A DNA stretch of 64,000 bases, taken from the NCBI RefSeq assembly GCF_000264905.1, contig NW_006763133.1, positions 281,975 to 345,974 of the forward strand, in the 5' to 3' direction. This DNA comes from Stereum hirsutum FP-91666 SS1. Lineage: Eukaryota > Basidiomycota > Agaricomycetes > Russulales > Stereaceae. A program made the position numbers and the translations under genes. The notes under the pieces were generated by a model. It was not told the DNA's origin. It saw nothing but the letters and a program-made list of their open reading frames with translations, and searched no databases. Below, in pieces: positions 24,094 through 35,437 of the stretch. Each line of letters opens with the position of its first letter. Positions within the stretch are counted from its first letter, which is position 1.

Positions 24094-27000
24094 CTACTGC
24101 GGTAATCTGATATCACCTTTGGCTACTCCTAGGTCTGTCCAAACTGCCCCAATCCCCGTGCGAGGTACACCTTTGCCGCGTTCTGATTCCGGGGCATCTT
24201 CGCCTTTCTGAAGTTTTAACAACCATTGCCTCGCTTTGCTGTCCTGGGAAATGATTTCATGATTGGCAAGAGCGAGAGCAACCCTCTGACAGTCCTGGAT
24301 ATGCCCCCAGCTTCTGCACAAGAAGGCGACCATCACCTTTTCAGTGACAGCGAGATCAGCTGTATCTCGGTCGGTTCGGCGTGGAATAAGGGCCCGGGAG
24401 ATGGAAAGATTACTTGACGGTCGGTATTTGTTCGCGATGGTCCCGATCGTCAGGGCAAGTTGATATACAACGTAAAGGATGTGTGATGTCTGCGGTTTCG
24501 TCGACCTCACAAGCTTCAGCACTTTATCTTGGCTGTATTCCTCCTCAAGGTACTTGAGCATGTAGTCCTCGGCGTCCGTAAGATCCTTCGCAGCAGGAGG
24601 CTGATCAACAGGAGCTGGGGTTGCCACACCCAAAGAAGGTTGCGTGCCGAATTCGAGGTGACCACGGCCATCGACCGTGCGACCGTCTTCCCCGTTATCG
24701 CTGTCCGCAGAAATGACCGGGGGCGAGAAACTGCTGTGGGTGTGTATGATTGTGTTGGGTTTGGACTGATGCGTGTACAAGGAGTCATACGCTGTCGTGT
24801 CCTGGTCTTCATCATGATCCATAGGTAGGTGCGTAGGGTCGCTGCTAGGTCTCGAGGTAGTAGGTGGGTTGTAATATTGTTCCGCCTGGGTATAGGGGTC
24901 GCCATCCTCGACCTCGTTGATAACGTGGTGAGGCGTTGGTCTGTTCGGTAACGTGGGGAATTTGGACGGCACGCTTTGGTCCTGAGGCTGAGACATCGAA
25001 GTTGATGACCGCGGCGAGAACACACTCAATTGATGCAGAGGCTATACTGGTATGAGACATACATCGTGATCATGATGGAGACTAGCTTACAACTGGGGTG
25101 CAACGCAGATAAACCCAATCATTCCCGTTGTACTCGATGAGCGGAACCTTACGATCATGGGCTATCCAGGACATAGCATTCGCTCTGCGTTCAATCAGGA
25201 GGAGCTCGTAATCCTCGAGAAGAGGAAAGTGCCAGGTGACGCGACAAGCAGCTAAATGCCGGACGACGTCAAAAAAGGTGCGATAATAGGAACAAAGGGG
25301 TCCACTCACACGAGGCTATGCTAGGCCGAAGAACGAATAGATAACCTATAATCTCCTCTACAGCGACAGACACAATACCGCGTGGGCAGACCATCCGTGT
25401 CTCGAAATCCTTAGGTCCTAGATCAACGGTGGTTGGCTCGCTGTCTATTACAAGTCGACGGTCTTCGAAGCTAATCATTATTTGACGCGTTTCGGGGAGT
25501 TGATTCCCAGAGGAGCGACGAACTGGCGGCGACCTTGTACTATCACGAAGTATCCCGGAAATATCACGTAGTTCTGTGCCTATTGAAGACAGTTAGCGTA
25601 ACATCTGAAATGAGGAGACAAAGTACGTGCCTCTCGAGCGCGGTTCATCGTTAGACGGGTTTGACATATTCGTTCCTATCAATGACGGTAAGGATACGGC
25701 CAGGAATGACGGAACTAAATACGCACCTCCCGAGTCCTGAGGGACCACGGGTAGAAGAGCATTGCCGTCGTGGGACGGCGGGATGTCCATCGGCTCATCG
25801 TTAGACGGGTTTGGGATATCCATGCCTATCAAAGACGATGAGGATACGGCCAGGAATGACGGACATAAGTACGCACCTCCCGAATCCTGAGGAACCACGG
25901 GTAGAAGAGCATTGCCGTCGTGGGACGGCGGGATGTCCATCGGCTCATCGTTAGACGGGTTTGACATATTCGTTCCTATCAACGACGGTAAGGATACGGC
26001 CAGGAATGACGGACGTAAATACGCACCTCCCGAGTCCTGAGGGACCACGGGTAGAAGAGCATTGCCGTCGTGGGACGGCCGGATGTCCATCGGCTCATCG
26101 TTAGACGGGTTTGACATATTCGTTCCTATCAATAACGATGAGGATAAGGTCAGAAATGACAGATGCAATTACGCACCTCCCATATTTTGAGCGGCCCCGG
26201 TGAGCGGAGCATGACTGCCGTTAGACGGCGGAGTGTCCATCAGCGCATCGGTGGACGGGTCTGACATATTGATACCTATCAATGACGATGAGGATACAGC
26301 CAGGAATGATGAACGGGACTACGCACCTCCCAGATTCAAAAGGGGCCTGGTTAAAATAGAAACATCGTCGTGAGACGATGGGGACCTGTACATGGCCTTG
26401 TCGCCATACTCATCGATCTGGTCAGACGGTAGTAACGGGTTTGCACCTAGAAATAACGTTGAGAACGGAGTCAGAGGTGGAAAACATAAGTAAGCGCCGC
26501 TAGAAGCAAAGGTAGAGACGCATCATTACCGTGAGGCGTCGGAGTGGTGTCCATATACTCTGCGCCACTCTCAGCGGTCTTGCTAGACGGGTTCGATACG
26601 TCCACACCTATCAATGGCGATGAGAATAAGAATAAGAATTATGAATGCAAGGACTCACTACTTGAAGCCAGAGGGAGAATGGGTAGTCCAGCACCGTCAC
26701 CATGCGACGGTCGGGAGTTGTTAACGGGCCCTTCCGCACAATTGTCAGGCTTACTGGACGCTTTTAAGAGTGCTGTCTCCCCTTCGGTAGGAATATTTGC
26801 TTGTGCATGTCCCCGTGGAAGCTCGTCTTCACCCTCTAGACATATGACAAGACGTCAGGAGGAAGGCGTGTGCATAAAACGACAGAGCCACATACGCTGA
26901 GCTGAATAGATATATTAGTCGTCCAAAATAGTCGCGAACATGTAGATGTTAGAGATTGGTCAGTCGTGCAGATGTGGCGAAGAGGTGTAAGAGTCGTAAC

Positions 27001-27134
27001 GACGCACTTGGGGTAATACCCACAAGAGAGGGCTGAGAAATCTCTCGAGCGCCAAACGCAGTGTTATCAGGTTGTGTAAAGGGAGCAGCATTTTCACGGC
27101 CTTCTTGCAAAGAGCTAGCACATGACGATTGCAT
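24094..27134 (-). CDS. Unknown protein with tandemly duplicated exon-intron modules
   Basis: Twelve exons join in one frame on the minus strand: 27134-27008, 26835-26659, 26607-26530, 26446-26327, 26275-26177, 26125-26027, 25975-25877, 25825-25727, 25675-25631, 25579-25310, 25251-25091 and 25041-24094, giving about 773 residues. Exons 2-9 are copies of a module with the pattern NPSNDEPMD, PPSHDGNALLPV and VPQDSG, Pro/Asp-rich and probably disordered. Exons 10-11 hold a compact, folded-looking part with IMISFEDRRLVIDSEP, VAVEEIIGYLFVLRP, VTWHFPLLEDYELL and YNGNDWVYLRC. The last exon is disordered, then helical, with YMLKYLEEEYSQDKVLKL. I recognise no family, signal peptide or membrane segment. 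Every array exon ends in phase 1, so modules can be added or lost without breaking the frame. The first intron is uncertain: a 6-nt exon at about 26890 would also keep frame. The start at 27134 follows an acceptor-like CTTGCTCAG, so an earlier exon is possible. Confidence 0.72.
25631..26446 (-). repeat. 150-bp tandem array of exon (99 nt) plus intron (51 nt)
   Basis: The block GTGCGT (intron start, minus strand) recurs at exactly 150-bp spacing: plus-strand ACGCAC at 25721, 25871, 26021, 26171 and 26321. Each period is a 99-nt exon and a 51-nt intron. The three central periods are nearly identical; flanking ones at both ends are diverged, truncated (45-nt exon at 25631) or lengthened (120-nt exon at 26327). 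More diverged modules continue to 26835. Confidence 0.93.
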
Positions 27135-27180
27135 CTGAGCAAGAGATTAAAACAAGGTAAGGCTACCAAAACGCTATACG

Positions 27181-27441
27181 ATGCGGACGAATTCTTCGTA
27201 CCGGCGGAATGAGGACGAGGTCACGTTTGACCAAACCGCACAATACTGCGTCAGTGGCGTTCAGCTCGACCGCTTCACCAGCAACGGACTTCCTGATGAG
27301 ATTCCAATTGGGGCAGTGTTTGTGTCCAACAATATGCTTCCTCATGGTTGGTTCCTTACGAGGATAACTACCTCCTTTGCCCTGGCGTCGCCCAAACGAC
27401 TTCACCATGTCCTGAATAACAGACTATCAACATGCGGGTAG
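27181..27441 (+). CDS. Possible exon of unknown protein
   Basis: An 86-codon frame opposite to, and 47 bp upstream of, the minus-strand gene start. Its third codon positions are C/G-rich in the first half and it reads like real protein (FDQTAQYCVSGVQLDRFTS, then IPIGAVFVSNNMLPHGWF). The opposite strand is also open here (27163-27408), so which strand codes is not settled. No domain recognised. Confidence 0.25.
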   Translation: MRTNSSYRRNEDEVTFDQTAQYCVSGVQLDRFTSNGLPDEIPIGAVFVSNNMLPHGWFLTRITTSFALASPKRLHHVLNNRLSTCG

Positions 27442-29188
27442 TATTCACTGAAAGGGTAGCCGTAGTCATACACTTAACTCTTGTGCTCCCAAGCGACGAC
27501 TAAAGAAAGCGTGGTGATTGAGCCTGACGGCCGAGAATACATGCAACGAGTACAATTGTGTGAATTGTCACTCACATATCGTCCTCAGTCAAAACCGCGG
27601 ACATGATGGAAGAGAAGGGGAGCCTAGGGATCAGACAGCGAGGCAAAAGTATGAACTGTTGAAAGGAGGCCGTGTCGCACAGTATATTGTGAGACGGCGG
27701 GAATATTAGCCCCGATGCCTATCTCGTGCCCAACAAGAAAAGTTGGTCATTAGTCCGAAGATCTGAGGATCTGGACCCCAGCTTGTCATGCATGGTACAC
27801 TGAAGACCTCTTGAGTGCCCTGGTCCCGTTAGCAACAAAGGACGGAGGTCCAGCTGTGCGGTAGGACTCAAACGGGTAAGACTGTGCTTGTGTGATCTTG
27901 CGAGAACACACCCGCTAAAAACAGCTCTCCATCGTCGAAATCTTCACGAACCACGCTTGGACAAGACTTTATCCCTCTGTGTCATCACTGGCTCCTTTCC
28001 CATAACACTTCATAAGAAACGTAGTGAATGAAAAATTTGCCAACTACTGGTCTTCAGGCGCGGGAGCTCGGAACGATGCGCGTTTAGACGGTTTGAGACG
28101 GGAGCATCCGGACACGGAGCTAAATAAATCCTTCGGAAGCGCCGTTTCGGCAAGCGTACGCCTCCAAAGGAAAACGCGCAGACTTCTACAAAGCCTCGGT
28201 AAAAGGATCGGGAGCAATGATTGGTGACCTGCCGACTCGGAGATCATCGTTGGTTTGGCCAGTATGGTGGCTCGTTCAAAAAAGCGAGGGATAAACCAAT
28301 TTGAAGGAACGGCGATCATCGTACTGTATTTCGTATTTGCAGCGAAGCAAACCCACGTCATTGCCCATTGCTAAAGCAAAGAAAAAATGATACGAAGAAG
28401 AACCTCGTGGTGCACAATCTTCCAAGCGTGGTCTAGATGGCCGTGAGGTGTACTTGATGCAGAGTCCAACGTGGACTGTGCCTCCAAATGCGCACTGGAG
28501 AAATGCAACCGGTTGTGCGATGACACGGCGGTTCTGGATATGAGTGGGAATGCACGCTATGCCTGCAAGCTGCAGGCTTTCAGGCCTTCAGGCCCTATGG
28601 TGGCAATATAAGTTCGGGCTCGAGGGACCAGGGCGCGGCTACTACGGGCCGGGAGCGTTGAAGAGAGGGGCGCAGAGGGCGGAGGCGGGCCGCAGGGCAG
28701 GGCGCTGAGTGGCACCGGATCAGGGTCGATATGATCATCGAAGAATACAGACTTATCTCACCGGGCTCGCCCAAGAGATACACTCTGTCTAGAATCATGC
28801 TGTTCATGATCGAACAAATGAAAGGCTGCGTAGGAAATCGCACATATCGTGGACAAAATGCCAGCTGCCCGGAATGTCAAGACTCAAATAAACCGCTCAA
28901 GCAAAGGTGCCCACAGGCGACGAGTGACTATGCTTAGTTCCCCGAGTTCTGAGCAAGCGCTGCATAAAATGTACCCCAATTCAGCTCGGTACGAACCCAA
29001 CATTTCAATGTGGTATGATGGTAGACACACTCAACATATATCTGGTAGCGAAACCCATCTCCAGAAAGCTATATATACCCGTCTAGATGGTCCAGAGCCT
29101 TTCAGTTGTGCGCTGGTCGAGGGTATGGGTTCCTCTGCGGGAGATTCCTTCCATAAGCATGGATGTCATAGATAGAGGTATAATGTCC
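27442..29188. other. No supported gene
   Basis: Short frames only, no domain or repeat recognised. A G/C-rich tract lies at about 28620-28720. Confidence 0.4.
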
Positions 29189-30694
29189 CTAGGTCTTCGT
29201 CAGTAACTCAAAGCATGTATCATATACAGGACAGGTGCAGTGCTTTCCGGGAGTGGTCACGTACAGCGAGATGCCAGCCAGCATGGGGATGTAGCCATTC
29301 TCGACTTGTTCAGTGGTATTCAGCGCGCGCGTCTTGAACTTAGAAGCTGTGGTATCCCAGTATTCCTCCATCAGCGTCCAAGCTTCGTCAGATATACCCT
29401 GCGCACGAATAGCACAGTGTCCGCGGGAGACCCTATATCATCGATACGTTATAACGCACTGCCAGTGGAGACTTGTTCACCTGGAAATGGTGGTACGCAC
29501 CTGCACTTGAGAGTACTTAGCCATGAATCGTCGTGTCCCGTGCGCTCATCACATAATCCAACTCTGTTCATGTTGTTACTTACGCCGGGTTCCTCGAGCA
29601 AGTGCTCCACGTAAAATGCATAGGAGCTGCGATCGCTCGTAGCCAACGCAACAAACACGCTTGCGAGTGTTGGCCTGGAGTCGATGGTCTGTTTGGACAT
29701 ATAACGACGCTGCTCATTCTGCAGGAGAGCTTGGGCATCTTTGACAGTGACGTGCGGCAGGACCAATGAAACATCTCTAATGGGCATAATGGAGAGGCTC
29801 GAAAGAAGGAACCACTGAGACGCCAGAACTGAATAAAGATAATGCTGGAAGGAATTGTGGTTGAGAAGATTCAAGCTCACATGTGAGGGTGGTGCCTTGT
29901 ACATCTCCGCGTTAAGTGATCTTTCAGAGACGGTGATGGCGACAAATTTGGAGTTCCAATCGAACTCAGATATCTTCTTGTAACTTCCGCAAAGATCGTA
30001 GGCAGCGTGTGCAATTCCCAGAGTGAGATGGCGGTCTTGTCGGTGACGCCATTTGCACAAGTCAGCGGTTCGGGTTAAAGGTGTCACACCGCAAGCCACA
30101 AGACGTTGTATCTGGGAACAAGTAAAACTGTACTGTGGTAAATTCGATACTCGGGGTTGCATGCAAGAATGAACCGTACCGATGGTCCTCCCAGTCTTGC
30201 TTTTGACACTCTAAGTTGCAATAGTATCCTGCCAAACATCGGCTACAGCGCTTGAGAGGTCCACGGAGTGGGGTTTCTCGACATCTGTCGCAGACTTTGA
30301 CGTTCATGTCGTTCGGAAGGATCTAAGTAGTCTGTACGGACAGTAAGTAGATCGAGATGAGGGGATCGCACAAGCGTGCGCGTTCGGTCTTGATAGTAGA
30401 GTCGTGTAAGTGAATCAAAGGTTAAGAGCGCTTCACGCACCCTGAGACAGAGGGTCCAAACGGTTGCAAGGGGATACTTACCACAATGCGGCTCAAGATT
30501 TCCGCAAGGCTACAAGGCGGGCCGTAGTGAGCTCTCGCTTGCGTCAGTACATCGCGTTTATCCATTGTGTGTGGCGAAATCGGGAAGACGATCTGCCGGC
30601 TCCCGTAGGTGGCACAAATGAAATTATCTCGGATTGAGCCTTCGCCAACGCCTACGGTCGTGTTCCGGACGAGAACGACTCGATACCTTTCCAT
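29189..30694 (-). CDS. MYND-type zinc-finger protein
   Basis: The MYND finger is complete across an intron: C82, C85, C97, C100, C106, C110, H118 and C122, spaced C-x2-C-x11-C-x2-C-x5-C-x3-C-x7-H-x3-C. The final H-x3-C appears only when the 52-nt intron 30179-30128 is removed, which supports the splice. MYND fingers are protein-interaction modules that bind Pro-rich partners. The model is 30694-30482, 30322-30180, 30127-29584 and 29398-29189, in frame, about 369 residues. The introns 30481-30323 (159 nt) and 29583-29399 (185 nt) are long for this genome, so small exons may hide in them; a 15-nt in-frame exon at about 29517-29503 is one option. Before the finger is a folded-looking segment (RYRVVLVRNTTVGVGEGS); after it is a helical region without a known domain. 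No SET motif was found. The start ATG at 30694 faces an F-box gene across 239 bp. Confidence 0.75.
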
Positions 30695-30933
30695 CTTACC
30701 TCCAGCCAACTTCTCCAGCTAGAGACATGGGAAGTGTTAATGTGCCCGCTGTCCTGCCGCACACGTCTTCATCTGCCCCGTCGGAAAACGCTGGACGCTG
30801 CATATCTCCTAACGAGAACGAGCACGGAAACGTCGAAGGCACAGACTCGGTACGTAGATTCCATCCTCGTAGAAAGCGCATCCTCCTGAGTATACCGTGA
30901 TATGAAAAGCTCACGTACACTACCGCAAAGACC
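30695..30933. promoter_or_regulatory. Divergent promoter region of MYND and F-box genes
   Basis: The two start codons point away from each other across 239 bp, so both promoters and 5' leaders must lie here or inside the genes. No TATA box or factor site was identified. Confidence 0.45.
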
Positions 30934-32654
30934 ATGCGAAGGGCGAGCTTCGGTTCACTCCCACTCGAACTCATGCTGGCGATTTTCCTTTTCGCGCAAG
31001 TGGACTACTGGCCCACTTTTGCTGTTCACTGGGGTTCGCAAAGCTGTTGCGGGTGGCTGATCTGGAGATTGGTGTGCAGAGAGTGGCGGGACCTCATGAA
31101 TGAGAGCGGTGAACTGTGGTGCCATGTTGTGGTCACTTCGAAGTGGGAGTGGGTTCATAAAGTCCTGGAGAGGTCAGGGACTCGCCCCATAACGGTCAGG
31201 TTGTCTGCTTCTGGTTCGCCAAATCCCTCGCTGCTACGAGATCACCGGAATCGAATCATCCGCCTGATTCTGCGCGACATAACCCAAGAAACCATGAACG
31301 AGGTTATGAACGCGGGATTCCCTAAACTGGAGGAGATAGAGATCACTGGCGAGGTCTGGACAACGGACCCCCTGGTAGACGTCGAATGGAACGGTGACGC
31401 TTTCACGAACGAGTCCAAGCTTCGTTCGCTCTCCATATCCCGCGTCACGATGTCCCCTTCACGTATATTGCGGTTCCAGAACCTATCTTCCCTGCTCCTA
31501 GGGGCTGGAGACGACATATTGTCCTCAGTCGACTTTCTCATGGCGACTCTACCCTTCCTCCCCAAGTTACGGACCCTGGAGCTGACGGTGCAGATTAATA
31601 CGAGCAGGGGAATACGAAGGGTGGGGTTGGATGAGCTACGGCGGTGTAGAGTTTCCGGGACTGGATCCAGTATCACGACATTTCTTGATCTGTTCGAGAT
31701 GCCGCAGGTAGTAGACGTGGATTTCGACGTAGAGACCCGTCTGGACTTGGCCGCGGAGGAACAATTCTGCAGAGCGGTCATACCGTACGTACGGCGATTT
31801 GACAGTGTGGCAAAGAGGATGGGTGTCACGGTACAGAAGAGCTATGGATCGGTCGTCACGGTACAGGCGGAGCTCGGGGAGAACAAGTTGCGGATCACCA
31901 TCCCTATTCCATCGTCATCGTTTCTGAGCTCTACCACAGAGCTGATGAAGTCTTTGGGAGTATCTGGAGTTGAGTGCTTGGCGTTGAGGAGCGGGACGAC
32001 TGATTCAGGGGAATATGTAGTAGACGAGGGTTGGGGCCATTTCTTCGACCTCACGGCCGGCCTGAAGAAGCTCACCATGTCGGGCTATGGTGACCGGTGG
32101 CATCAGCTTGGGCTCTTAGTTGGGGGGTGCGATACGTCCGAGGATGGGAATCTTTTACCTTGGAGTTCCTTGGAGGAGGTGAATATGCGATCTGGTTTTT
32201 GGGTCAAAGTCGAGGTTGCCGATGTCTGGGTACAGGGACTTCGCAACAGACAGGAGCGGGGCGTTGGGCTGAGATCTCTGTCGATTTCGAGGTGGGAGAT
32301 GCAGGCGAGTGGTTTCTATGGGCGTGCTTTCCGGGACGTAGTGCAGGATTTGGAGTGGAATGTGGCGAGGCCCGGTAAGACAGAGGAGCTGAGCTGTCGC
32401 CACGCTGATCAAGCCAGACTTTCTTCAGGTAAGACCCGTTTAGAATCAAGCACTTGCGGAGATCTGACGTATACTTATACAACGTAGACGAGGGATACAG
32501 GGTGGAGGAAACGATCTGGGACGAAAGGGCCAAAGGGTTCGGTCTTGCTTGGGAAGGGAAGCTGAAGACCTTTGTGCCGGCAAGTACTGTTCCGTTCGCT
32601 CCGCTTTTGAGTGATCTGCGTACTGACGCCAACCTCCCAGCAGAGTTGGGATAA
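30934..32654 (+). CDS. F-box protein
   Basis: Two exons (30934-32428, 32488-32654; the 59-nt intron has a GTAAGA donor and ends ACGTAG) give 553 residues. The N-terminus has the F-box pattern: SLPLELMLAIFLFA, then a loop, then LVCREWRDLMNESGELWCHV, residues about 7-65. F-box domains bind Skp1 and recruit targets to SCF ubiquitin ligases. The rest is repetitive in a leucine-rich way (KLRTLELTV, SLSISRVTM, GLKKLTMSGYG, GLRSLSISRWEM), as in the large Agaricomycete F-box/LRR-like families, so it probably forms an irregular LRR solenoid that selects the target. No membrane segment. The second exon is in frame and ends at TAA. The loop inside the F-box (FAVHWGSQSCCGWLIW) is longer than usual. Substrate unknown. 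Confidence 0.85.
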
Positions 32655-33479
32655 GTTTGGCAGCGAATCCCCGCCACCAGACAGTTGTACAAGATATATG
32701 GAATAGGCGCACGATAGTCACGGTTCGGAGTTGTTCGAGATTCTCAAGTTGACGATGTGTACTATAGGACCGCATCGTGAGACCGATAAGATAGCCCAAC
32801 AAGCACTGCCCCGCACTAGTAAGTACTGCAAGATGAGCGGCGATAACTCGATAGACGTCCATATCTGCCTTATTTAAGGAGCAGACGCTGAAGAGGGAGA
32901 CCTGAAGCCTGATGCCTGACAAGGTCGCGCGCAAGCTTGGCGGCGCATTCGACACAAATTTTCGCATATGCCACGTCAGAAAAGGTAAGGCACGTGACTT
33001 AACCAATTGTTCATCGATACAGTGGCCCTTCACTCGAACAGCCACAGCACGATCTGAGTATACTGTTAACGTTCCGCGATTAGAGATGTTTTCACCACCC
33101 AGATTCTGAGCAAATTTGTTCTGGCAAACCGAGATATTCCCATTCGACACTATTTTAAGCATGCATAAGGTCTGTTGTCGTCCTCTGCACAAATTCTGCG
33201 TTCTGTTGAGCGATTTCGGCAGATTCCGGGTGGCGAAGACTCTCTATTGCGTTCGCCAGCCTAGGTGGCGCCCCATGAGCGCCACCGGCCACCGCTAAGT
33301 GCGAAACAGACCATCAGAATTTAATAGACGAGTGCATGCGACTCGATACGATCCTGCGCATATCCCACCCTTCTACGACTAGTAGACTAAAGCTACCGTA
33401 CCAATTCAATACGAGAGCTATCATATGATTCTGATTCATATCCTATCCTCCATCATGTCACCATCACTATTCAAACACA
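32655..33479. other. Gap between convergent genes
   Basis: Holds the 3' ends of the F-box gene and of the minus-strand gene ending at 33480. A 248-codon frame at 32446-33192 on the minus strand overlaps the F-box coding exon and was not accepted. Confidence 0.4.
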
Positions 33480-35437
33480 TTATTCGAGAACAATAGGGTG
33501 CTGCTGGGAGCCTTGGCCCAATCGAGCGACATCCTTCTCTTCGCCTTCGGATGAGATGTCGATGGTAGACTCGTCCTAACAAAGTAAATAAGTGGCATTT
33601 TGCGTCCATCAGACGATCCCAGAGCGAAGAACAAAGCCACAGATAGCATACCGTCAACGTAGTCCGCGCGCGTTTGGCCTGTACAAAGCCCGGTCCCCAA
33701 AGATATAAGACTGAGTCATGCATCGTAAACCGTCTGGCACTGACCTTAGGCTTCTCTTCGTCCGAGTCAAAAACTTCGATAACGTCTGCATCCTGCGAGT
33801 TGCAAATACGCAATATTATGAGAAGAACATCCAATAAATGCAAACATCGTACCAGATCCACTGTAGCCATCTGCGGGTGCATAACAGTCCACATCAATAA
33901 ATATGCATACTATCATGGGTCCAGAGGAATACGACTCACATGTAGCTTGGGCGTGCTTGCCTGCTTCTAACAAACAGATGAAAAGTGTCGATGAGGAATC
34001 ATTCACCACTTTGCGCATCAAGTAGATAACTCACTCGACATCTCTTCTTGTTTACAACCCCAGTGGTAAGACGACGATCTAGTATCTAGATGTATAAAAT
34101 GCACATACTGCGCTGCTAGCTTCTTCCTTTGACTGGATTGTATCCTACGGTAGTCGAAGTAAGCATCAGACATCCATCTCAACATACAAACTCTCAAGAC
34201 AGATGGACTCACCGCCTTGGCCTTGCCTTTGTTTATCTGTCGTTGCTGTGACTCGTCAGCTAGACTCAGACGTTTTCTACATGGTTTTACGAAGTAAGCA
34301 TACCGGTTGCGACGGTCCTGGTTTCTGAATGAGGGAGAACATATGAGCTCCAATATTAAGTCGACAATATACGCATATGTACCTTCTCCTCTGAATTGGT
34401 TCGGCTCAAGTCTTTGCGAAGGTTCTACAAAAGTATAGACAAAGACATTTGCTCAGGTTAACGGATGTTAATATGTACAAATGCGCAATCTCACCAGCAC
34501 CGCCTAAGGAATGACGCCATGAGTGCCGTGCATGGAGAAAAAGGTCAAAGTAAGGCGACCTACTCTGTCCGCCTTGAGCGCATCCATCTGCAGCACTTCG
34601 GCTTTAACATCGTTCGCATTCGCTAAACCTCCGACGACGCGCTCTCCGGCTTTCCTTGCCGTACGCTTAGGAGAATGAGGCGGTTCAACCTTGATGGGAT
34701 AGCCGGCGACAGAGTGAGGGGCATCAATCCCTAGAGGGCGGTAGGCGAGACGTTGTGGTTCCGTTTTGATCAGGCGAGCATCTGTATTAGAAGTTTCGGT
34801 TTTGACGATGAAGCCGGTAGAGGTCGATGTTTGCAGCTCGCGCACAAAAGCTTCCTGTAGATATTCCAAGGGGTATATCAGTACGTAGGTGAAATTGAAA
34901 CCGCAAGAGCTTACGTCGCTTTTCTCGGTCTCCTCCTTCTTCTCAGCTTCCATGTCATCGAGTTCATCGGAAAGCCTGATGGCCTCAATATCGTTAATCT
35001 CCTCTTGGGTCAACGGCTCCTGGCCATCAATGAGATTAAATCGGGCTGGACCTGAGGGACATTGATGGCACTAGATGAAGCAGATAATAGCGATCAATGC
35101 ACGGCAATTTTAGGACGTATGTCGGGACGAGAGACATGATGAGCATACGTACGATAAATCCCTGCATACCTGCGCAGTGTTTTGCATAACATACAACACG
35201 GCGCCAGTTGCCTTTATCCATAGTATGAGTACCCTGCTTGCAGACCTCGGGCAAGGGTGCCACCGCCTTCTTCCGCACTATGGAATCGACCTTTTTTTTC
35301 AAGCGATCTGAGTAAATAGGATATTCAGTCGTCCAGCTCTCTTCCGGATAGTGACCCCTGCCTCTCTTGCCGGGAGAGCGCGAGATACTGCGCTTTCCGG
35401 GAGAGCGAGAGATACTGCGCTTTCCGGGAGAGGACAT
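33480..35437 (-). CDS. Nuclear-type disordered protein with SUMO-site and SIM-like motifs; 14 phase-0 exons
   Basis: Fourteen exons join in frame to 366 residues: 35437-35153, 35070-34915, 34854-34564, 34503-34495, 34424-34383, 34324-34304, 34245-34213, 34144-34109, 34046-34035, 33966-33940, 33870-33853, 33792-33745, 33678-33652 and 33575-33480. All are multiples of three with phase-0 borders; eleven are 9-96 nt. The protein starts with three SPGKRSISR-type repeats, then a Lys-rich part and a Cys group (VCYAKHCAGMQGFICHQC) that could bind zinc. Four sites fit the SUMO-acceptor rule psi-K-x-E: VKTE (K165), IKTE (K177), IKVE (K202), VKAE (K231). Near the end VIEVFDSDEE (314-323) and TIDISSEGEE (339-348) look like SUMO-interacting motifs, flanked by basic KPKAKRAR. 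I recognise no enzyme domain; a SUMO-linked nuclear scaffold is inference. The 9-nt exon is the least certain part. Confidence 0.68.

Noticed and set aside
24516..25025. 169-codon Arg/Thr-rich frame on the minus strand
   Set aside because: Alternative frame of the last exon of the array gene; no evidence of dual coding.
25593..26168. 191-residue protein of 50-residue repeats read straight through the array
   Set aside because: It requires retention of introns that have good splice sites, and older copies contain stops at the same positions; the spliced model is preferred.
29189..30694. SET-MYND methyltransferase
   Set aside because: The MYND finger is clear but no SET motifs were found on either side, so methyltransferase activity is not claimed.
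31242..31829. 195-codon minus-strand frame inside the F-box gene
   Set aside because: Antisense shadow of a well supported F-box/LRR-like coding exon.
32446..33192. 248-codon open frame on the minus strand
   Set aside because: It overlaps the second exon of the F-box gene on the opposite strand and has no domain or splice support; likely a chance antisense frame.
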